The notes: a model not told the origin generated them from the letters alone. A stretch of 58,852 nucleotides of DNA from Methylobacterium sp. B4 (GCF_003201865.1 NZ_QJJJ01000026.1:1-58852), one strand, 5' to 3'; shown: positions 7,553-16,592, counted from the stretch's first letter. Program-made: numbers and translations.

Positions 7553-9028
7553 GTGACCGCGGATGTCGACAGACATGAACTCCGGCAGATCATCGCCGGG
7601 TTGAGTGAGGGAGTGATCCTGGTCGAGCCCGACCAGACCATCGCCTACGCCAACGCGGCGGCCCTGGCGATGCACGGCGCCGAGAGCCTCGACGAGATCG
7701 GCGCGACCGTCGATGCCTATCGCGAGCGGTTCGCCCTGCGCTACCGCAACAACCGCCAGCCCGAGACCTACCCGATCGAGCGCGTCGTGGCCGGCGAACA
7801 GTTCCACGACGTCGTCGTCGAGGTCCGGCGCGCGGACAGGCCGGACATGGACTTCGTGCATTCGCTGCGAAGCCTCGTCGCCACCGACCGCCAGGGCAAT
7901 CCGAGCTGCCTCGCGCTCATCCTCAAGGACGTGTCCGACCAGTTCGAGGCCGAGGAACGCTTCGAGCGCACCTTCAATGCCAACCCGGCCCCCGCGATCA
8001 TCACGCGGCTGTCCGACCTGCGCCACGTCAAGGTGAATGCCGGCTTCCTGGAGATGAGCGGCTTCACCCGCGACGACGTAATCGGCCGCAGCGTCTACGA
8101 GGTCGACGTGCTGGCCAATGCCCGCAACCGCGACCTCGCCGTGGCCCGCCTGCACGAGGGCGGCACCATCCCGCAGATGGAGGCCTGCCTCGCCCTGCCC
8201 GGCGGGGGTAGCCGCTTCGTGATCGTAGCCGGGCAGCCCATCGAGATGGGCGACGAGCCCTGCATGCTCTTCACCTTCGCCGACCTCGAACTGCGCAAGA
8301 AGGCCGAGACGGCCCTGCGCCAGAGCGAGGAGCGCTTCGCCAAGGCGTTCCGCCTCACGCCGGTGCCGACCGTGCTGGTGCGGGCAGGCGACATGCACGT
8401 CACCGGCATCAACGAGGCCTTCAGCCGCGTCTTCGGCTTCGGCGAGGATGGGATCGTCGGACGCAGCGTCGCCGAGGCCGGCCTCTGGGTGACCGAGGCG
8501 CAGCGGGTCGCCTTCGACGCGGCCCTGGCCCGTCAGGGCCACGTGCTGGGGATCGAGGCCTGCCTGCGGCACGAGAGCGGGACCAACCTCGACTGCCTGA
8601 TCTCCGCCGAGCGGGTCGCCATCAACGATACCGACTTCGTCCTCCTCGTCCTCCAGGACATCACCGACCGCAAGCACACGGAGCGCGAGCTGTTCGACGC
8701 CATCGAGACGGTGATGGCCGACACCTCGTGGTTCAGCCGCGGCCTGATCGAGAAGCTGGCCACCTTGCGCCGGCCCGGCCAGGAGAGCGCGGATGCCTCC
8801 GCGCCCAATCTGACGGTGCGGGAGCGCCAGATCCTGAACCTGATCTGCTCGGGGCTCGACGACGACGCCATCGCGCGCAAGCTCGGCCTGTCGCGCAACA
8901 CCGTGCGCAATCACGGGGCCGCGCTCTACCGCAAGCTCGGCGTCCACCGACGCACCGAAGCCCTGGTCTGGGGCCGGGAGAACGGCTTCCCTTACTCGAT
9001 ATCTGGTAGTTATCACCTGCTCTACTAG
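7553..9028 (+). CDS. Multi-PAS LuxR-type transcriptional regulator
   Basis: 491 residues from a GTG start with no strong ribosome site. Three PAS domains occupy about 8-125, 135-255 and 265-395. A short linker is followed by a LuxR helix-turn-helix at about 420-480 (LTVRERQILNLICSGL, DDAIARKLGLSRNTVRNH). There is no kinase, so a bound cofactor or ligand presumably controls DNA binding directly. The stress-type promoter in front and the row of CsbD-like genes behind suggest it belongs to the general-stress regulon. The signal is unknown. Confidence 0.8.
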   Translation: MTADVDRHELRQIIAGLSEGVILVEPDQTIAYANAAALAMHGAESLDEIGATVDAYRERFALRYRNNRQPETYPIERVVAGEQFHDVVVEVRRADRPDMDFVHSLRSLVATDRQGNPSCLALILKDVSDQFEAEERFERTFNANPAPAIITRLSDLRHVKVNAGFLEMSGFTRDDVIGRSVYEVDVLANARNRDLAVARLHEGGTIPQMEACLALPGGGSRFVIVAGQPIEMGDEPCMLFTFADLELRKKAETALRQSEERFAKAFRLTPVPTVLVRAGDMHVTGINEAFSRVFGFGEDGIVGRSVAEAGLWVTEAQRVAFDAALARQGHVLGIEACLRHESGTNLDCLISAERVAINDTDFVLLVLQDITDRKHTERELFDAIETVMADTSWFSRGLIEKLATLRRPGQESADASAPNLTVRERQILNLICSGLDDDAIARKLGLSRNTVRNHGAALYRKLGVHRRTEALVWGRENGFPYSISGSYHLLY

Positions 9029-9111
9029 TATTTTATTACCATTGATCTCGCGCGAAGTCCTCACATCTGAGGATCAGCCCCGGTTTCTCCTCGCACAGGA
9101 CGCGGTGCCCC

Positions 9112-9276
9112 ATGAGCGAACGAGAGACCGGGCGCGAGAACGAGACCTCCGCCGAGCGCCTGAAGACTTCGGTGAAGGACGCCATCGGCAAGCTGACCGG
9201 CGTGAGCCGGAACGAGGCCGAAGGCCGGCGCAGGGACCGCGCGCCGCCGGCAACGGCGAAGCCGCGCGGGCGCTGA
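9112..9276 (+). CDS. Short CsbD-like stress protein
   Basis: 54 residues, Glu/Lys/Arg-rich, with the CsbD-like core ERLKTSVKDAIGKLTG followed by a basic Arg/Pro tail. It starts at ATG 9112, 83 bp after the LuxR gene, and heads the run of related genes downstream. CsbD proteins are small hydrophilic general-stress proteins of unknown biochemical function. The shortness and basic tail are unusual for the family. Confidence 0.6.
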   Translation: MSERETGRENETSAERLKTSVKDAIGKLTGVSRNEAEGRRRDRAPPATAKPRGR

Positions 9277-9340
9277 GCGAACCCCATCCGCAGCTCCCTT
9301 CCGGGGCGCGGTCATCATCCACCAACGACAGGAGAACGAC

Positions 9341-9688
9341 ATGGTCGATATCGACAGGATCACGGGCGCGGCCAAGGAATTCGGCGGCAAGCTCCAGGGC
9401 GCGGCCGGCGACGCGGCCGGCTCCCGGAGCGACTCCCTCGAGGGCCGCGCCCGCGAGGCGGCCGGTCAGGCCGAGAACCTCTACGGCCAAGCCAAGGACG
9501 CGGTCCGGAACGCGGCGGACGAGGCCTACGACTACGCCGAGGACGCCTATGAGCGCGGCGGCCACTACCTGAGCCGGGGCCGGCGCGAAGTCAGCCATGG
9601 GGTCGCCGAATACCCGCTCACCTCGCTCCTGATCGCCGGCTTCGTCGGCTTCGGCTTGGGCCTGCTGCTCAACGCGAACCGCGACTGA
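9341..9688 (+). CDS. CsbD/DUF883-like membrane-anchored stress protein
   Basis: 115 residues. An amphipathic Ala/Glu/Arg-rich helical region (about 5-85, repeating AA-G-A units such as GAAKEFGGKLQGAAGDAAG) is followed by a C-terminal membrane helix (LLIAGFVGFGLGLLL). This is the layout of DUF883/ElaB proteins, which tether stationary-phase ribosomes or other partners to the membrane. An AGGAGAA ribosome site sits just before the ATG. Confidence 0.7.
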   Translation: MVDIDRITGAAKEFGGKLQGAAGDAAGSRSDSLEGRAREAAGQAENLYGQAKDAVRNAADEAYDYAEDAYERGGHYLSRGRREVSHGVAEYPLTSLLIAGFVGFGLGLLLNANRD

Positions 9689-9735
9689 GCCCCTCTTCAG
9701 ACTTTCCGACGATCCGAACTGCCCGGAGTCAAAGC

Positions 9736-10656
9736 GTGACCATTCAAACCACCGTTCCCCCGCTCGCGGCCGACGCGCAAGCCGACACGCGCGCCGTCCT
9801 GCTCAACCAAGTGTCGTGGGGCGCCGTCTTCGCCGGCAGCGTCACCGCCCTGGTGACACAAGTCATCGTCAACCTCGTCGGCGTGGGGGTCGGCCTCGCT
9901 TCGGTCGGCACCACCGCCGCCGACAATCCGGAGGCCTCGACCGTCTCGCTCGGCGCCGGGCTGTGGTTCGTGGCCTCGGGCATCGTGGCCTCGCTCGCGG
10001 GCGGCGTCATCGCCGGCCGTCTCTCGGGCAAGCCCCTGCCCGGCACGGCCGCGCTGCACGGCCTCGTCTCCTGGGCCGTGACCACGCTCGTCGTGCTCTA
10101 CCTGCTGACCTCGGCGGCCACCGGCCTCGTCGGCGGCACCCTGAGCACCGTCTCCGGTGCGCTGGGCGGCGCGGGCAACCTCGTCGGCGGCACGGTGCAG
10201 ACGGCCGCGCAGGCCGCCGCCCCCTCGCTCTCGAAGATTTCGAACCCGCTCGACGGCATCGAGCAGCGGGTGAAGGAGCAGACGGCCGGCCAGGATCCGC
10301 AGGCCGCCCGCGACGCGGCGGTCGCCGCAATCCGCGCTCTCCTCTCGGGCGATGCGGCCGACAAGCAGCAGGCCGAGACGCGCGCGGCCGATGCGCTGGC
10401 CCGGGCGCAGAACATCCCGGTCGATCAGGCCCGCCAGCAGGTGCAGGACTACAAGAAGCAGTACGAGCAGGCCGTCGCCACGGCCAAGCAGAAGGCCGAG
10501 GCCGCCGCTCTGGCCACGAAGTCGGCCGCGACCCAGGGCGCCTTCTACGCCGCCCTCGCCCTGCTCCTCGGTGCGCTCGCCGCCTATTTCGGCGGCCGCC
10601 TCGGCGCCCCGAAGCCGGCGACCCTGGTCGGCGCCTACGACGCCCGCCGCGTCTGA
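9736..10656 (+). CDS. Conserved multi-span membrane protein (PhnA-like/YrzE-like), unknown function
   Basis: 306 residues from a GTG start. Four membrane segments fill about residues 25-170 and 265-290 (SWGAVFAGSVTALVTQVIVN, WFVASGIVASLAGGVIAG, AVTTLVVLYLLTS, FYAALALLLGALAAYFGG). A long Ala/Gln/Lys-rich coiled region (about 175-260) lies between them. It resembles proteins annotated in alphaproteobacteria as PhnA-like or YrzE-like and often found beside CsbD genes. It has no known activity. Confidence 0.7.
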   Translation: MTIQTTVPPLAADAQADTRAVLLNQVSWGAVFAGSVTALVTQVIVNLVGVGVGLASVGTTAADNPEASTVSLGAGLWFVASGIVASLAGGVIAGRLSGKPLPGTAALHGLVSWAVTTLVVLYLLTSAATGLVGGTLSTVSGALGGAGNLVGGTVQTAAQAAAPSLSKISNPLDGIEQRVKEQTAGQDPQAARDAAVAAIRALLSGDAADKQQAETRAADALARAQNIPVDQARQQVQDYKKQYEQAVATAKQKAEAAALATKSAATQGAFYAALALLLGALAAYFGGRLGAPKPATLVGAYDARRV

Positions 10657-10757
10657 CGCCCCCGAACCCGTCTCCCGCCGCGCCGTCCCGGCCGGCGGGA
10701 GCCTCCACCGACCGGCCGCGCCGGTGACGATCACCCCTCGATGAAGCAGAGAATCCG

Positions 10758-10961
10758 ATGAGCAGCACCACCGACAAGATCAAAGGTCTGGCCAACGAGG
10801 CCGCCGGCAACGTCAAGCAGGGCATCGGCCGGGCGACCGGCAACGACAAGCTGACGGCCGAGGGCAAGGCGCAGGAGTTGAAGGGCGAGGCGCAGCAGAC
10901 CGTCGGCAAGGTCAAGGACGGCGCCAAGGGCCTCGCCGACAAGATCACCGGCAAGAACTGA
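10758..10961 (+). CDS. CsbD-family stress protein
   Basis: 67 residues, the usual CsbD length, with DKIKGLANEAAGNVKQGIG then LTAEGKAQELKGEAQQTVGK, the two-helix repeat of the family. Hydrophilic, cytoplasmic and highly charged. It lies between two membrane-linked stress proteins in a same-strand run, with a ribosome site (AGAGAATCCG) before the ATG. Confidence 0.85.
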   Translation: MSSTTDKIKGLANEAAGNVKQGIGRATGNDKLTAEGKAQELKGEAQQTVGKVKDGAKGLADKITGKN

Positions 10962-11052
10962 GAAGACAAGAATTGAGCGGAACTGAGCCTGCACCGGCGG
11001 AGCCGGCCCGTCGGGCCCCTGCCGCTCCGAACCACAGCCGAAGGAGAACCGC

Positions 11053-11436
11053 ATGAACCGCGACCAGATCCGTGGCGCCTCCCGCCACCTCAAGGGCCGT
11101 GCCCAGACCGCGCTCGGCGGCCTCGCGGGCGATCCCGTCCGCCAAGTGCGCGGCGCCGTGAACCAAGTGGCCGGCGGGGCGCAGTACACCTACGGTCGGG
11201 CCCGTGACCGCGCCGAGGATCTCGCCGAGGACGGCCGCCATCTCGCCCACGCCGCGCGCGAGCGCGCCGACGACCTGATCGACGACGGCCGTCATCTTGC
11301 CCGTGAGGCCCGCCGCCGCGGCGAGGCCTACGGCCGCCGGGCGGTCCGCTACGCCGACGATCATCGCACCAACACGCTCGTCGGCCTCGCGGCACTGGCT
11401 TTCGCCGCCGGCTGGCTCGCCCGCCGCACCCGCTGA
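11053..11436 (+). CDS. CsbD-like protein with C-terminal membrane helix
   Basis: 127 residues. The N-terminal part (RGASRHLKGRAQTALGG) is CsbD-like. A repeated amphipathic segment follows, containing DLAEDGRHLAHAARERADD and the near-copy DLIDDGRHLAREARRRGE, then a C-terminal membrane helix (TLVGLAALAFAAGWLA). The architecture matches the DUF883/ElaB-type gene at 9341, so these are likely functional relatives. AAGGAGAA precedes the ATG. Confidence 0.7.
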   Translation: MNRDQIRGASRHLKGRAQTALGGLAGDPVRQVRGAVNQVAGGAQYTYGRARDRAEDLAEDGRHLAHAARERADDLIDDGRHLAREARRRGEAYGRRAVRYADDHRTNTLVGLAALAFAAGWLARRTR

Positions 11437-11450
11437 CGGAGATGTGAACC

Positions 11451-11540
11451 GTGTTCCGCAAGCTTCTGACGGTCTTCGTCCTGCCGAAGGTCATCGCCTA
11501 TATCGGCCGCCGCTACGGCCGCCGCGGCAGACCCCACTGA
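11451..11540 (+). CDS. 29-residue basic membrane peptide
   Basis: GTG start with CGGAG about 9 nt upstream. The peptide has one hydrophobic helix (LLTVFVLPKVIAYIG) and an Arg-rich tail (RRYGRRGRPH). It begins 14 bp after the preceding stress gene. Good ribosome site and protein-like composition support it, but it is short enough to need comparison in relatives. It could be a small inner-membrane stress peptide. Confidence 0.5.
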   Translation: MFRKLLTVFVLPKVIAYIGRRYGRRGRPH

Positions 11541-11770
11541 AGCCCGCGATCCCATCGCGGCCGCCATGGTCGGCGCTCCGGGACGGCGCGAGCGTCCGAG
11601 CACTTCCCTCGCGCCCGGTCCGGCGCGAGGGCGCATCCGTCCCCCGCGAGCGAGGCTCGAACCGCCTCTTGCGGACACTCCGCCCGATCCTCCGGACCGC
11701 GCCCCGGGTCGCCTTGGCCGCATCGGCGCTGTATGATCGTCGTGCACGGAGGTGGAACGGGAGATCGGGA

Positions 11771-14041
11771 TTGGGTTCTGGCGCACCGTCGCTGGCAGCG
11801 GCACATTTGACGGCCTGCGACCGGGAGCCGATCCACATCCTGGGGACCCTGCAACCGCACGGTTTCCTCGTGGCGCTCGACGGCCCGGACCTGCGCGTCG
11901 TCCAGGCGAGCGCCAACGTTCCCGGACGCCCGGCCGCCGAGATCCACGGCAGATCGCTCGCAAGCGCGTTTCCCGAGGCCGTCGAGGCGGTCGAGGCTTT
12001 CCGTCTCGCTCCGGCGGAGCGCGAGGGTGCGCGCTACCTCGCGAGCCTGACGCTCGACACGCCGGAGGGAGCCCGCTCCTACGATCTGGCGGCGCACCGC
12101 TCCGCCGATCTCATCGTCCTCGAATTCGAGGAGATCGCCAGCGAGGCGGCCTCCTACCAGAGCCTCGATGCGCTCTACCCTCGCTTGAGCGCGTTCGTGG
12201 AGGGCCTTCACGCCGCGGGCTCGGTCGCGGACCTGTGCCGTTTGCTCGCGGCCGACATCCGCCACATCACCGGCTTCGACCGCGCCCTCGTCTACCGGTT
12301 CGACCGGGACTGGCACGGCACCGTCGTAGCCGAGGCCGGCAACGGCGTGCTGCCCTCCTATCTCGACCTGCGCTTTCCCGCCTCCGACATCCCGGCCCAG
12401 GCGCGCGAACTCTACCGGCGCAACCGCCTGCGCATCATTCCCGATGCCGCCTACGAGCCCGTCCCGATCCTGCCGACGCTCACCCCCGGGACCGGCGCGC
12501 CGCTCGACCTCAGCCAGTCGGTCCTGCGCAGCGTCTCGCCCGTCCATGTCGAGTACATGCGCAACATGGGCACGCAGGCCTCGATGTCGGTCTCGATCGT
12601 CGTGGACGGCGCGCTCTGGGGCCTGATCTCCTGCCACAACAAGGCCGCCCACCGCGTGCCGCTCCAGGCCCGCAACGCCTGCGACTTCCTCACCCGTATC
12701 TTCGCCCTGCAACTCGCCGCCAAGGAGCGCGGATCGCTGGCCGAGCAGCGCATCCGCCTCGGCGCGATCCAGGCGCGCCTTCTCGGCTACATGGCTGAGG
12801 AGGAGCAGTTCATCGACGGCCTGCTGAACCACCCCGCGGACGTCCTCGCCCTGGCCGATGCCGCGGGTGCGGCCGTCGTCACGGCCGACAGCTGCCGCCT
12901 GCTCGGCGCCACGCCGTCCGTCGGCGAGGTGCGCGCCCTTCACGACTGGCTCTCGGGGCAGTCCATGGGCGACCAGGTCTACGTCACCGACGCCCTCGGC
13001 GAGGCGTACGCGCCGGGCCGCGCCTTCGCGGACCGGGCCAGCGGCCTCCTGGCGATCTCGATCTCGCAGAAATACGCGAGCTACGTCCTCTGGTTCAGGC
13101 CCGAGGTGGTGCAGACGGTGAAGTGGGGCGGCGACCCGACCAAGGCGGCGACTTCCGACCCGGCCGGCGGCCCCGAGCGCCTTCATCCGCGCAAGTCCTT
13201 CGAGACCTGGAAGGAGACCGTTCAGGGGCACTCGCTGCCCTGGTCGGCCCCCGAGATCGACGCCGCCAAGGATCTGCGCGCGGCCGTGCTCGGCATCGTG
13301 CTGCGCCGGGCCGAGGAGCTCGCGGCGCTGAGCGAGGAATTGCAGCGCTCGAACAAGGAGCTGGAAGCCTTCTCCTACTCGGTGAGCCACGACCTGCGGG
13401 CGCCCTTCCGCCACATCGTCGGCTATTCGGAGCTTCTGCGGGCGCGCGAGGCCGAGCGCCTCAGCGAGAAGGGGCGCCACTACGTCGACACCATCGCCGA
13501 GGCGGCCCTGTCCGCGGGCCGGCTCGTCGACAACCTGCTCAACTTCTCCCAGATGGGCCGCAACGCGCTGAACCGCGTCTCCGGCGACATGGGCCAGCTC
13601 GTCGAGGAGGTCCGCCGCCGCATCGCGCAGGACGTGCCCCCGGAGCGGGTCGTCCACTGGCGGATCGGCCCGCTGGGACGGGTCTACGCCGACCCGGTGA
13701 TGCTGCGGCTCGTGGTCGAGAACCTTCTCTCGAACGCCGTGAAGTACACCCGCGACGTGCCCGAGGCGGTGATCGAGTTCGGCCGCGAGCCCGATCAGGA
13801 CGGCGAGGCCGTGTTCTACGTGCGCGACAACGGCATCGGCTTCGACATGGCCTATGTCGGCAAGCTGTTCGGCGTGTTCCAGCGCCTGCACCGGGTCGAG
13901 GACTTCGAGGGCACCGGCATCGGGCTCGCCAACGTGCGCCGCATCGTCGAGCGCCACGGCGGCCGGACCTGGGCGAACGGCGCCCTCGGCCGCGGCGCGA
14001 CCTTCCACTTCACACTCCCCTCGCGTGATGGGGCACGCTGA
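11771..14041 (+). CDS. Bacteriophytochrome histidine kinase (BphP)
   Basis: 756 residues from TTG 11771, with GGGAG 9 nt upstream. Cys16 (LTACDREPIHI) is the biliverdin-attachment cysteine of bacterial phytochromes. The PAS domain follows, then GAF with FPASDIPAQAR (about 202-212), and PHY with the tongue motif WFRPEV. The HisKA domain carries His540 (YSVSHDLRAPFRH), and HATPase_c has NLLSNAVKYT, DNGIGFD and GTGIGLANV. It should sense red/far-red light and phosphorylate a partner. The next gene, 1 bp downstream, is a single-domain receiver that is the obvious partner. Confidence 0.93.
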   Translation: MGSGAPSLAAAHLTACDREPIHILGTLQPHGFLVALDGPDLRVVQASANVPGRPAAEIHGRSLASAFPEAVEAVEAFRLAPAEREGARYLASLTLDTPEGARSYDLAAHRSADLIVLEFEEIASEAASYQSLDALYPRLSAFVEGLHAAGSVADLCRLLAADIRHITGFDRALVYRFDRDWHGTVVAEAGNGVLPSYLDLRFPASDIPAQARELYRRNRLRIIPDAAYEPVPILPTLTPGTGAPLDLSQSVLRSVSPVHVEYMRNMGTQASMSVSIVVDGALWGLISCHNKAAHRVPLQARNACDFLTRIFALQLAAKERGSLAEQRIRLGAIQARLLGYMAEEEQFIDGLLNHPADVLALADAAGAAVVTADSCRLLGATPSVGEVRALHDWLSGQSMGDQVYVTDALGEAYAPGRAFADRASGLLAISISQKYASYVLWFRPEVVQTVKWGGDPTKAATSDPAGGPERLHPRKSFETWKETVQGHSLPWSAPEIDAAKDLRAAVLGIVLRRAEELAALSEELQRSNKELEAFSYSVSHDLRAPFRHIVGYSELLRAREAERLSEKGRHYVDTIAEAALSAGRLVDNLLNFSQMGRNALNRVSGDMGQLVEEVRRRIAQDVPPERVVHWRIGPLGRVYADPVMLRLVVENLLSNAVKYTRDVPEAVIEFGREPDQDGEAVFYVRDNGIGFDMAYVGKLFGVFQRLHRVEDFEGTGIGLANVRRIVERHGGRTWANGALGRGATFHFTLPSRDGAR

Positions 14042-14042
14042 C

Positions 14043-14504
14043 ATGGCCGACCTGAAACCGATCCTTCTCGTCGAGGACAATCCCAACGACATCGAGTTGA
14101 CGCTGGCCGCCCTGGAGCAGAGCCAGCTCGCGAACCAGATCGTGATCTGCCGCGACGGCGCCGAGGCGCTCGACTACCTGTACCGGCGCGGCGCCTACGA
14201 CCGGCCCGACGTTCAGGACCCGGCCGTGGTCCTGCTCGACCTGAAGCTGCCGAAGGTCGACGGGCTCGAGGTTCTCGCCGCGGTCAAGCGCGATCCGGGC
14301 ACGCGGGCGATTCCCGTGGTGATGCTGACCTCCTCGCGCGAGGAGAGCGACCTCGTCCGCTCCTACGAACTCGGGGTGAACGCTTTCGTGGTCAAACCCG
14401 TTGGCTTCAAGGAATTCTTCGACGCCATTCAGGATCTGGGTGTGTTCTGGGCCGTACTGAACGAACCGCCGCCGCACCGGGGAGGCTGGCCATCCAACGC
14501 GTGA
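14043..14504 (+). CDS. Single-domain response regulator (Rcp-like)
   Basis: 153 residues, a receiver domain only: acidic pair in LLVEDNPND, phospho-acceptor Asp66 (VVLLDLKLPK), Thr in VVMLTSS and Lys in FVVKPVG. It is the type of receiver paired with phytochromes (Rcp1). A second in-frame ATG lies 15 bp upstream at 14028, inside the phytochrome gene; I chose 14043 by family. It overlaps the next gene by 4 bp (GTGA). Confidence 0.9.
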   Translation: MADLKPILLVEDNPNDIELTLAALEQSQLANQIVICRDGAEALDYLYRRGAYDRPDVQDPAVVLLDLKLPKVDGLEVLAAVKRDPGTRAIPVVMLTSSREESDLVRSYELGVNAFVVKPVGFKEFFDAIQDLGVFWAVLNEPPPHRGGWPSNA

Positions 14505-16225
14505 GCGACGCTCTCCCCGACGGCGCCGAGGCGACGCTGCACATCCTGCTCCTCGAAGACAGCGACCTCGATGCGGAGCTGCTCGCAGTCGTTCTCGACG
14601 GTATCGGCAGGCCCTACCGGCTCGACCGGGTCATGACCCGCGAAGCGTTCATGGCCGGGATGAGCGGCTGCCACCACGACCTGATCCTGGCCGACTACGT
14701 CCTGCCGACCTTCGACGGCTTGAGCGCTCTCGCCATCGCGCGGACGCACTGCCCGGCGGTTCCCTTCGTCTTCGTCTCCGGGACGCTCGGCGAGGACGTC
14801 GCCGTCGAGGCGCTGAAGAACGGGGCGACCGACTACGTCACCAAGCAGCGGCTCGACCGGCTGCCGCGGGTCATCGTCCGCGCCCTCGGCGAGGCGCGCG
14901 CCCATGCCGAACGGCGGGCCGCCGAGCAGGCGCTGCGCGCCCTCAACGAGACGCTGGAGGCGCGGGTGGCCGAGCGCACCCGGGAGCTCGCCGAGGCCAA
15001 CGTGGCGCTGCAGAGCCAGATCAGCGAGCGCGAGCGCGTCGAGGAAGCCCTGCGGCAGGCCCAGCGCCTCGAAGCGGTCGGCCAGCTCACCAGCGGCGTG
15101 GCCCACGATTTCAACAACCTGCTCACCGTCATCGCCGGCAACATCGAGTTCCTGGAGCGCTCGGTCTCGGACGAGCGCAACCGGCGCCGGCTCGACATGA
15201 TGCGCGGCGCGGCCGAGCGCGGCGCCCGGCTGACGGCACAGCTGCTGGCCTTCTCCCGGCGCCAGCGGCTCGATCCGGTGCCGGTGCGGCTCAACGAGAC
15301 GGTCGCCTCGATGCGCGACCTGCTCCAGAGCTCCATCGGCGGCGGCGTGCGAATCGAGATGACCCTGCAGCCGGACCTGTGGTCCGCCCTCGTCGACGCG
15401 ACCCAGATCGAGCTGATCATCCTCAACCTCGCGATCAACGCCCGCGATGCCATGGCGGTGGGCGGCTGCCTCACCATCGAGACCGCGAACGTGCGCCTGA
15501 CCGCCGAGCCGGCCCACCCGCACGAGCCGGTCCCGGGCGAGTACGCCATGGTGGCGGTCAGCGACACCGGGACGGGCATCGCCCCGGAGGTAATCGCGCG
15601 GGTGTTCGAGCCGTTCTTCACCACGAAGGAGATCGGCAAGGGCTCCGGCCTCGGTCTCGCGCAGGTCTACGGCTTTGCCAAGCAATCGGGCGGCGGGGTC
15701 CGCATCGACACCCGGCTCGGCGAGGGCACCACGGTGCGGGTCTACCTGCCGCGCGTCGCCGCCGCCTCGCCCGCCGACGCGGCCGAGCCCGTCGCGATCG
15801 ATTGCGCCAGCGCGCGCGCACCCGGCGACCGGCCCGTGCTGCTCGTGGTGGACGACGACAGCGCCGTGCGGGAGATCACGGTCACCAAGCTGGCCGAGGG
15901 CGACTACGTCGTCCGCGAGGCCGGCTCCGGCCTCGCCGCCCTCAACATCCTCGAACACGATCCCTGCTTCGACCTCGTCGTCATGGACTTCGCCATGCCC
16001 GGCATGAACGGCGTGGAGGTCGCGGCCGAGATCCGGCGCCGCTGGCCGGCGATCCCGGTGCTGTTCGTGACGGGCTATGCCGACCAGAGCGCCCTCACCC
16101 GGGAGGGTGTCGGCCAGGATCGGATCGTGCAGAAGCCGTTCCTCGATGGCGAACTCGAACGCAAGGCCGCGGCCGTGCTGGCTGCGCGCCCAGCCCCGAA
16201 CCTGAAGCTCGTGTCGAGCCGCTGA
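14501..16225 (+). CDS. Hybrid kinase with receivers at both ends
   Basis: 574 residues from GTG: an N-terminal receiver (Asp65 in LILADYVLP), then a coiled coil (about 135-190). The kinase core has His202 (GVAHDFNNLL), HATPase motifs NLAINARDAM, DTGTGIAPEV and GSGLGLAQV. A C-terminal receiver carries Asp496 (VVMDFAMPG). The output may pass to an unlinked phosphotransfer protein. Tight overlap with the response regulator and phytochrome genes makes a three-gene light-signalling operon. HDFNN-type kinases often run multi-step phosphorelays. Confidence 0.9.
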   Translation: MSDALPDGAEATLHILLLEDSDLDAELLAVVLDGIGRPYRLDRVMTREAFMAGMSGCHHDLILADYVLPTFDGLSALAIARTHCPAVPFVFVSGTLGEDVAVEALKNGATDYVTKQRLDRLPRVIVRALGEARAHAERRAAEQALRALNETLEARVAERTRELAEANVALQSQISERERVEEALRQAQRLEAVGQLTSGVAHDFNNLLTVIAGNIEFLERSVSDERNRRRLDMMRGAAERGARLTAQLLAFSRRQRLDPVPVRLNETVASMRDLLQSSIGGGVRIEMTLQPDLWSALVDATQIELIILNLAINARDAMAVGGCLTIETANVRLTAEPAHPHEPVPGEYAMVAVSDTGTGIAPEVIARVFEPFFTTKEIGKGSGLGLAQVYGFAKQSGGGVRIDTRLGEGTTVRVYLPRVAAASPADAAEPVAIDCASARAPGDRPVLLVVDDDSAVREITVTKLAEGDYVVREAGSGLAALNILEHDPCFDLVVMDFAMPGMNGVEVAAEIRRRWPAIPVLFVTGYADQSALTREGVGQDRIVQKPFLDGELERKAAAVLAARPAPNLKLVSSR

Positions 16226-16249
16226 GGCGCGGCCGGGGCGATCCGCCGT

Positions 16250-16477
16250 TCAGCACTCCACCACGAAGCCGAGGCGCACCGTCGCGAGGACACTGTCGGG
16301 GGCATCGCGGATGGCGATGACGACCGCACCCCCTTCGTCGGCATGGCTCGGACGGCAGACGAAGCCGGCCGCGATCCGCATGGCCTCAACTTTTGCCGTC
16401 GCGATATCGGGAAAAGGCTGCCCGACATCGTCCAAGATCTGCACGCCGTCATGAACGTCGAAGAAGTAGTGAGGCAT
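16250..16477 (-). CDS. DUF6894 small protein
   Basis: 75 residues starting MPHYFFDVHDGVQILDD, with the family's conserved PDIATAKVEAMR helix and C-terminal strands. The start at 16477 is fixed by homology; an upstream in-frame ATG exists. Function unknown. Two further copies of the family are in this window (22101 and 58400). It ends 24 bp from the convergent hybrid-kinase gene. Confidence 0.75.
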   Translation of the reverse strand: MPHYFFDVHDGVQILDDVGQPFPDIATAKVEAMRIAAGFVCRPSHADEGGAVVIAIRDAPDSVLATVRLGFVVEC

Positions 16478-16564
16478 GGCGCACTCCATCACGAGGCGGA
16501 AGCGCACGCTTCATGCGGACATCGCTACCCGGAAACGTCGGCCCATGATGATGGAGGCTAACAG

Positions 16565-16592
16565 ACCGTACGATACGGTACAATCTTACGGT
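16565..16592. promoter_or_regulatory. Three ACCGTA/TACGGT half-sites upstream of DUF6894 gene
   Basis: A palindrome ACCGTA-CGA-TACGGT (16565-16579) is followed by a third TACGGT at 16587-16592, 13 bp after the second. The cluster lies about 90-115 bp upstream of the DUF6894 start at 16477. It looks like a regulator-binding site. No regulator is assigned. Confidence 0.4.

Noticed and set aside
11739..11765. GGAAC-type stress promoter in front of the phytochrome
   Set aside because: GGAAC is present but the downstream element is off consensus and would fall at or within the chosen start.
11513..14092. 859-codon frame antisense to the bacteriophytochrome
   Set aside because: The sense strand has all phytochrome motifs. 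The antisense translation is a typical shadow.
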